Assembly: GCA_023230525.1 (NCBI GenBank)
Contig: JALNXE010000040.1
Span: 1-35,580, forward strand
DNA length: 35,580 bases
Origin: Desulfobulbaceae bacterium
Lineage (GTDB): Bacteria; Desulfobacterota; Desulfobulbia; Desulfobulbales; SURF-16
Direction of reading: 5' to 3'
Part shown: positions 33,232 to 35,580 of the stretch, piece after piece
Position numbering within the stretch: position 1 is the first letter of the stretch
How the letters are laid out: each line of letters begins with the position of its first letter
Made by a program: the position numbers and the translations under genes
The notes under the pieces: model-generated
Databases searched by the model: none
What the model was told of the DNA's origin: nothing
What the model saw: the letters and a program-made list of their open reading frames with translations, nothing else

Positions 33232-35189
33232 TGGGAATCGCAGCAGATATCATCATCATTGTCATCGCCGCCCTCTTCGGCGCCCTGATTGCCCAGCGGC
33301 TCAGGCAGCCGCTGATCCTGGGCTACATCCTGGCGGGCATCGCCATCGGCCCTTACACCGCCGGGGTGACGGTTCAAGACATCCATCAGATCGAACTGCT
33401 GGCGGAAATCGGCGTGGCCCTGCTGCTTTTCGCCCTGGGCCTGGAATTTTCCCACAACGAGCTCAAACCGGTGCGCAAAGTCGCCCTGATCGGCACCCCC
33501 ATCCAGATCCTGCTGACCATGGGCCTGGGCTTTGGCCTGGGGAGATTCTTCGGCTGGCCCCCCGGCGAATCCCTGTGGTTCGGGGCCCTCATCTCCCTGT
33601 CCAGCACCATGGTCCTGCTGAAAACCCTGATGAACCAGGGCTGGATGGGAACCCTCTCCAGCCGGGTGATGATCGGCATGCTGATCGTGCAGGACCTGGC
33701 CGTGGTGCCGCTGATGATCATCCTGCCGCAGCTGAGCGATCCCGCCGCCGGCCTGCACATGCTGGGGCTGGCCGCCCTGAAGTCCGCCCTGTTCCTCCTG
33801 CTGATGTTCTACCTGGGCACCAGGCTGCTGCCGCGGGTTCTGGCCTATATCGCCGGCTGGAATTCCAGGGAGCTGTTCATCCTGACCATCACGGCCATTG
33901 GTCTGGGCATCGGCTATGCCACCTTTCTCTTCGGCCTGTCCTTTGCCTTTGGCGCCTTTGTGGCCGGCATGGTGCTCAGCGAATCCGATTACGGCCACCA
34001 GGCCCTGAGCGACATCATCCCCCTGCGGGACATCTTCGGCCTGCTCTTTTTCACCTCGGTGGGCATGCTGCTCGACATCGACTTTCTCCTGGCCCACTGG
34101 GGCACGGTGCTGTTCATGGTGCTGCTGGTGTCACTGGGCAAGGGCGTGATCTTTGCCGGCATCACCCGGCTGTTCGGCTACAGCAACGTGGTGCCCATCG
34201 CCGTGGCCTTCGGCCTTTTCCAGGTGGGCGAATTTTCCTTTGTCCTGGCCAGGGTCGGCCTGGAAACCAACTCCATCGGCAAAGACATGTACTCCTTCGT
34301 GCTGGCCACCGCGGTGATCAGCATGGTGGCCACCCCCTTTGTCTCCGGCCTCACCACGCCCCTGTACAAACTGAAAAAACGGCTTTTCCGGCATGAAGCC
34401 CTGCAGACCGCCAACATCCCCGAGCAAGGGCTCAAGGAGCATGTGATCATTGCCGGCGGCGGCCGGGTCGGCCAGCATATCGCCCATATCCTCAAGCAGA
34501 TCGATGTGCCCTTTGTCCTCATCGAACTGAACCACCAGCGCAAGGAGGAATGCAAGGCCGCCGGCCTGCCGGTGATTTTCGGGGATGTGAGCCAGCCGGT
34601 GGTGCTTGAGGCGGCCGCGGTGAGCCGCGCCAGGCTGCTGCTCATCACCATTCCCTCCATCCTCACCACCCAGGCCATTGTCAAGCTGGTTCATCAGCAC
34701 CAGCCGGGCCTGCATGTGGTGGCCCGGGCCGAGGGGCAGGAACAGATGAAAACCCTCTATGATACCGGGGTCTACATGGTGGTGCTGCCGGAACTGGAGG
34801 CAGGCCTGGAGATCGCCCGCCAGGCCCTGATGCACCTGCAGGTGCCGGTGACCCTGATCCAGGGCTACACCGACACGGTGCGGCGGCAACTGTATGCGCC
34901 GATCTACAATTCCCATTACGACTACCATCTGCTCAGCCAGCTGGACAAGGCCAAAGACCTGCTGGAGATCTCCTGGCTGACCATCCCGGCGGACAGCCCC
35001 CTGCTCGGCCGCACCATCAAGGAGACGGCCATCCGCACCCGCACCGGGGCCTCCCTGGTGGCGGTCATCCATGACGGGCAATTCTCACCCAACCCGACCA
35101 TTGATTACCGCTTTGCCGAAAATGATATGGTGGCCGTCATCGGCAATGGGGAGCAGCGGGAAGCCTTTAAGACGCTGGCCGAGGGGTGA
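33231..35189 (+). CDS. KefB-type monovalent cation:proton antiporter with RCK/TrkA domains
   Basis: 652 residues, starting at GTG 33231 that overlaps the previous stop (TAGTG). The N-terminal about 385 residues form a CPA2-family exchanger of roughly 12 helices, with family stretches such as RLRQPLILGYILAGIAIGP and LLLFALGLEFS. The RCK_N/TrkA-N Rossmann domain follows (GGGRVGQHIAHIL near 405, with an acidic residue in LIELN), then an RCK_C/TrkA-C domain (about 570-652) ending MVAVIGNGEQREAF. It probably exchanges K+ or Na+ for H+ at the inner membrane, gated by nucleotide or ligand binding to the RCK domain. Coupling to a c-di-GMP-making protein suggests joint regulation (inference). Confidence 0.95.
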   Translation: MGIAADIIIIVIAALFGALIAQRLRQPLILGYILAGIAIGPYTAGVTVQDIHQIELLAEIGVALLLFALGLEFSHNELKPVRKVALIGTPIQILLTMGLGFGLGRFFGWPPGESLWFGALISLSSTMVLLKTLMNQGWMGTLSSRVMIGMLIVQDLAVVPLMIILPQLSDPAAGLHMLGLAALKSALFLLLMFYLGTRLLPRVLAYIAGWNSRELFILTITAIGLGIGYATFLFGLSFAFGAFVAGMVLSESDYGHQALSDIIPLRDIFGLLFFTSVGMLLDIDFLLAHWGTVLFMVLLVSLGKGVIFAGITRLFGYSNVVPIAVAFGLFQVGEFSFVLARVGLETNSIGKDMYSFVLATAVISMVATPFVSGLTTPLYKLKKRLFRHEALQTANIPEQGLKEHVIIAGGGRVGQHIAHILKQIDVPFVLIELNHQRKEECKAAGLPVIFGDVSQPVVLEAAAVSRARLLLITIPSILTTQAIVKLVHQHQPGLHVVARAEGQEQMKTLYDTGVYMVVLPELEAGLEIARQALMHLQVPVTLIQGYTDTVRRQLYAPIYNSHYDYHLLSQLDKAKDLLEISWLTIPADSPLLGRTIKETAIRTRTGASLVAVIHDGQFSPNPTIDYRFAENDMVAVIGNGEQREAFKTLAEG

Positions 35190-35580
35190 GATGGCAAAAA
35201 ATCGCCTGAGTCGCTTGAAGTTTATATAAAAGTCCTTTGCCTGTCTTGCTGTGCAGGCAGGGCCGTAGGAACGGGCCATGCCCGCGACCTCCGTGGCATT
35301 GCGGCGATCTCTATCGCGGGCAAGGCCCGCTCCTTCTATGAGCCTGCAGCTGTCAAGCACTATTTTGTTTCGCCTCAGTATATGTAAACCGTTGGGTTGC
35401 GGAGCGGAGAGACCTTCAAATATCTCGAAGCGCAGCAACCCGTACCGCTGCAGTTTAAGTTGGCATGGCAATAACCTCCATTGCGGACGCTAAAACATCG
35501 GATCGATGAAGCACGAAACATCCCATAATTCAACAACTTCGGTTGGCGGTTTCCGCTGGCGTGGGCGCTCTCGCCTCAAC
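35190..35580. other. Distal region with palindrome, no gene recognised
   Basis: 391 bases to the window end. Apart from the 35265-35336 inverted repeat, the sequence has short open frames in several directions, none with a credible start, family match or composition. The last 100 bases look different in composition and could be the edge of another gene or mobile element, but nothing could be identified. Confidence 0.4.
35265..35336. repeat. REP-like inverted repeat (AGGAGCGGGCC type)
   Basis: GTAGGAACGGGCCATGCC (start of the left arm, 35265-35287, which ends in CGCGA) pairs with 35314-35336 with three mismatches in 23. The motif (GGAxCGGGC...GCCCGCGA) resembles REP-type palindromes common in other proteobacteria. 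It lies 75 bases after the antiporter stop and may serve as a transcript end. Confidence 0.75.

Noticed and set aside
35340..35580. Possible start of a mobile element at the window end
   Set aside because: No transposase motif or terminal repeat could be identified in the sequence available.

Overview
This window looks like chromosome from a deltaproteobacterium (Desulfobacterota or Desulfuromonadota, possibly near Desulfobulbales or Geobacter-type bacteria). That placement is inferred from an exported multiheme c-type cytochrome, cysteine-containing PAS sensors, an ADP-forming acetyl-CoA synthetase beside a CoA-transferase, and high-GC codon use. No rRNA, tRNA, CRISPR array, phage or recognisable transposase gene was seen.

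Layout. 1-1743: the 3' end of an exported beta-rich protein and a small secreted protein with an Asp/His-rich tail. 1744-3060: a membrane protein with a TPR tail, convergent with hrpA (3110-6946, minus). 7216-8301: an actin-fold ATPase-like protein with an in-frame TGA after its first 14 codons, convergent with a very long pentapeptide-repeat membrane protein (8422-11058, minus). 11382-14174: a class A penicillin-binding protein. 14366-17612: a SEC-C protein and two VanZ-like proteins around a PAS histidine kinase. 17490-20663: a membrane protein (minus), an FmdB-type zinc ribbon (plus) and a CoA-transferase/GNAT fusion (minus). The last sits downstream of the ADP-forming acetyl-CoA synthetase (20727-22826, minus), forming an acyl-CoA/acetate energy operon. 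23458-24810: a TPR-methyltransferase fusion. 25638-28986: the main discovery. 29277-35189: a second PAS kinase, a TauE/SafE permease, and a pseudoreceiver-PAS-GGDEF protein overlapping a KefB-like antiporter by one base.

Main discovery. The gene at 25638-26987 encodes a secreted cytochrome with 11 CXXCH motifs, but its frame is interrupted by TGA at codon 64. The signal peptide, a strong Shine-Dalgarno sequence and the first heme motif lie before the TGA; the other ten hemes lie after it in the same frame. Sixteen bases after the TGA is a perfect 7-bp hairpin with an AGGU loop, matching the bacterial SECIS layout. The simplest reading is a selenocysteine-containing multiheme cytochrome. Two exported tandem-rhodanese proteins follow and a strong terminator closes the unit. 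One rhodanese keeps a Cys at the active-site loop; the other contains no cysteine at all. I infer a periplasmic or extracellular electron-transfer and sulfur/selenium-handling module; its substrate cannot be read from sequence.

Intergenic DNA holds several palindromic repeats, including three related elements ending in GGAGCCGT-type arms (8301, 15344, 22997) and larger inverted repeats at 18681, 30442 and 35265.
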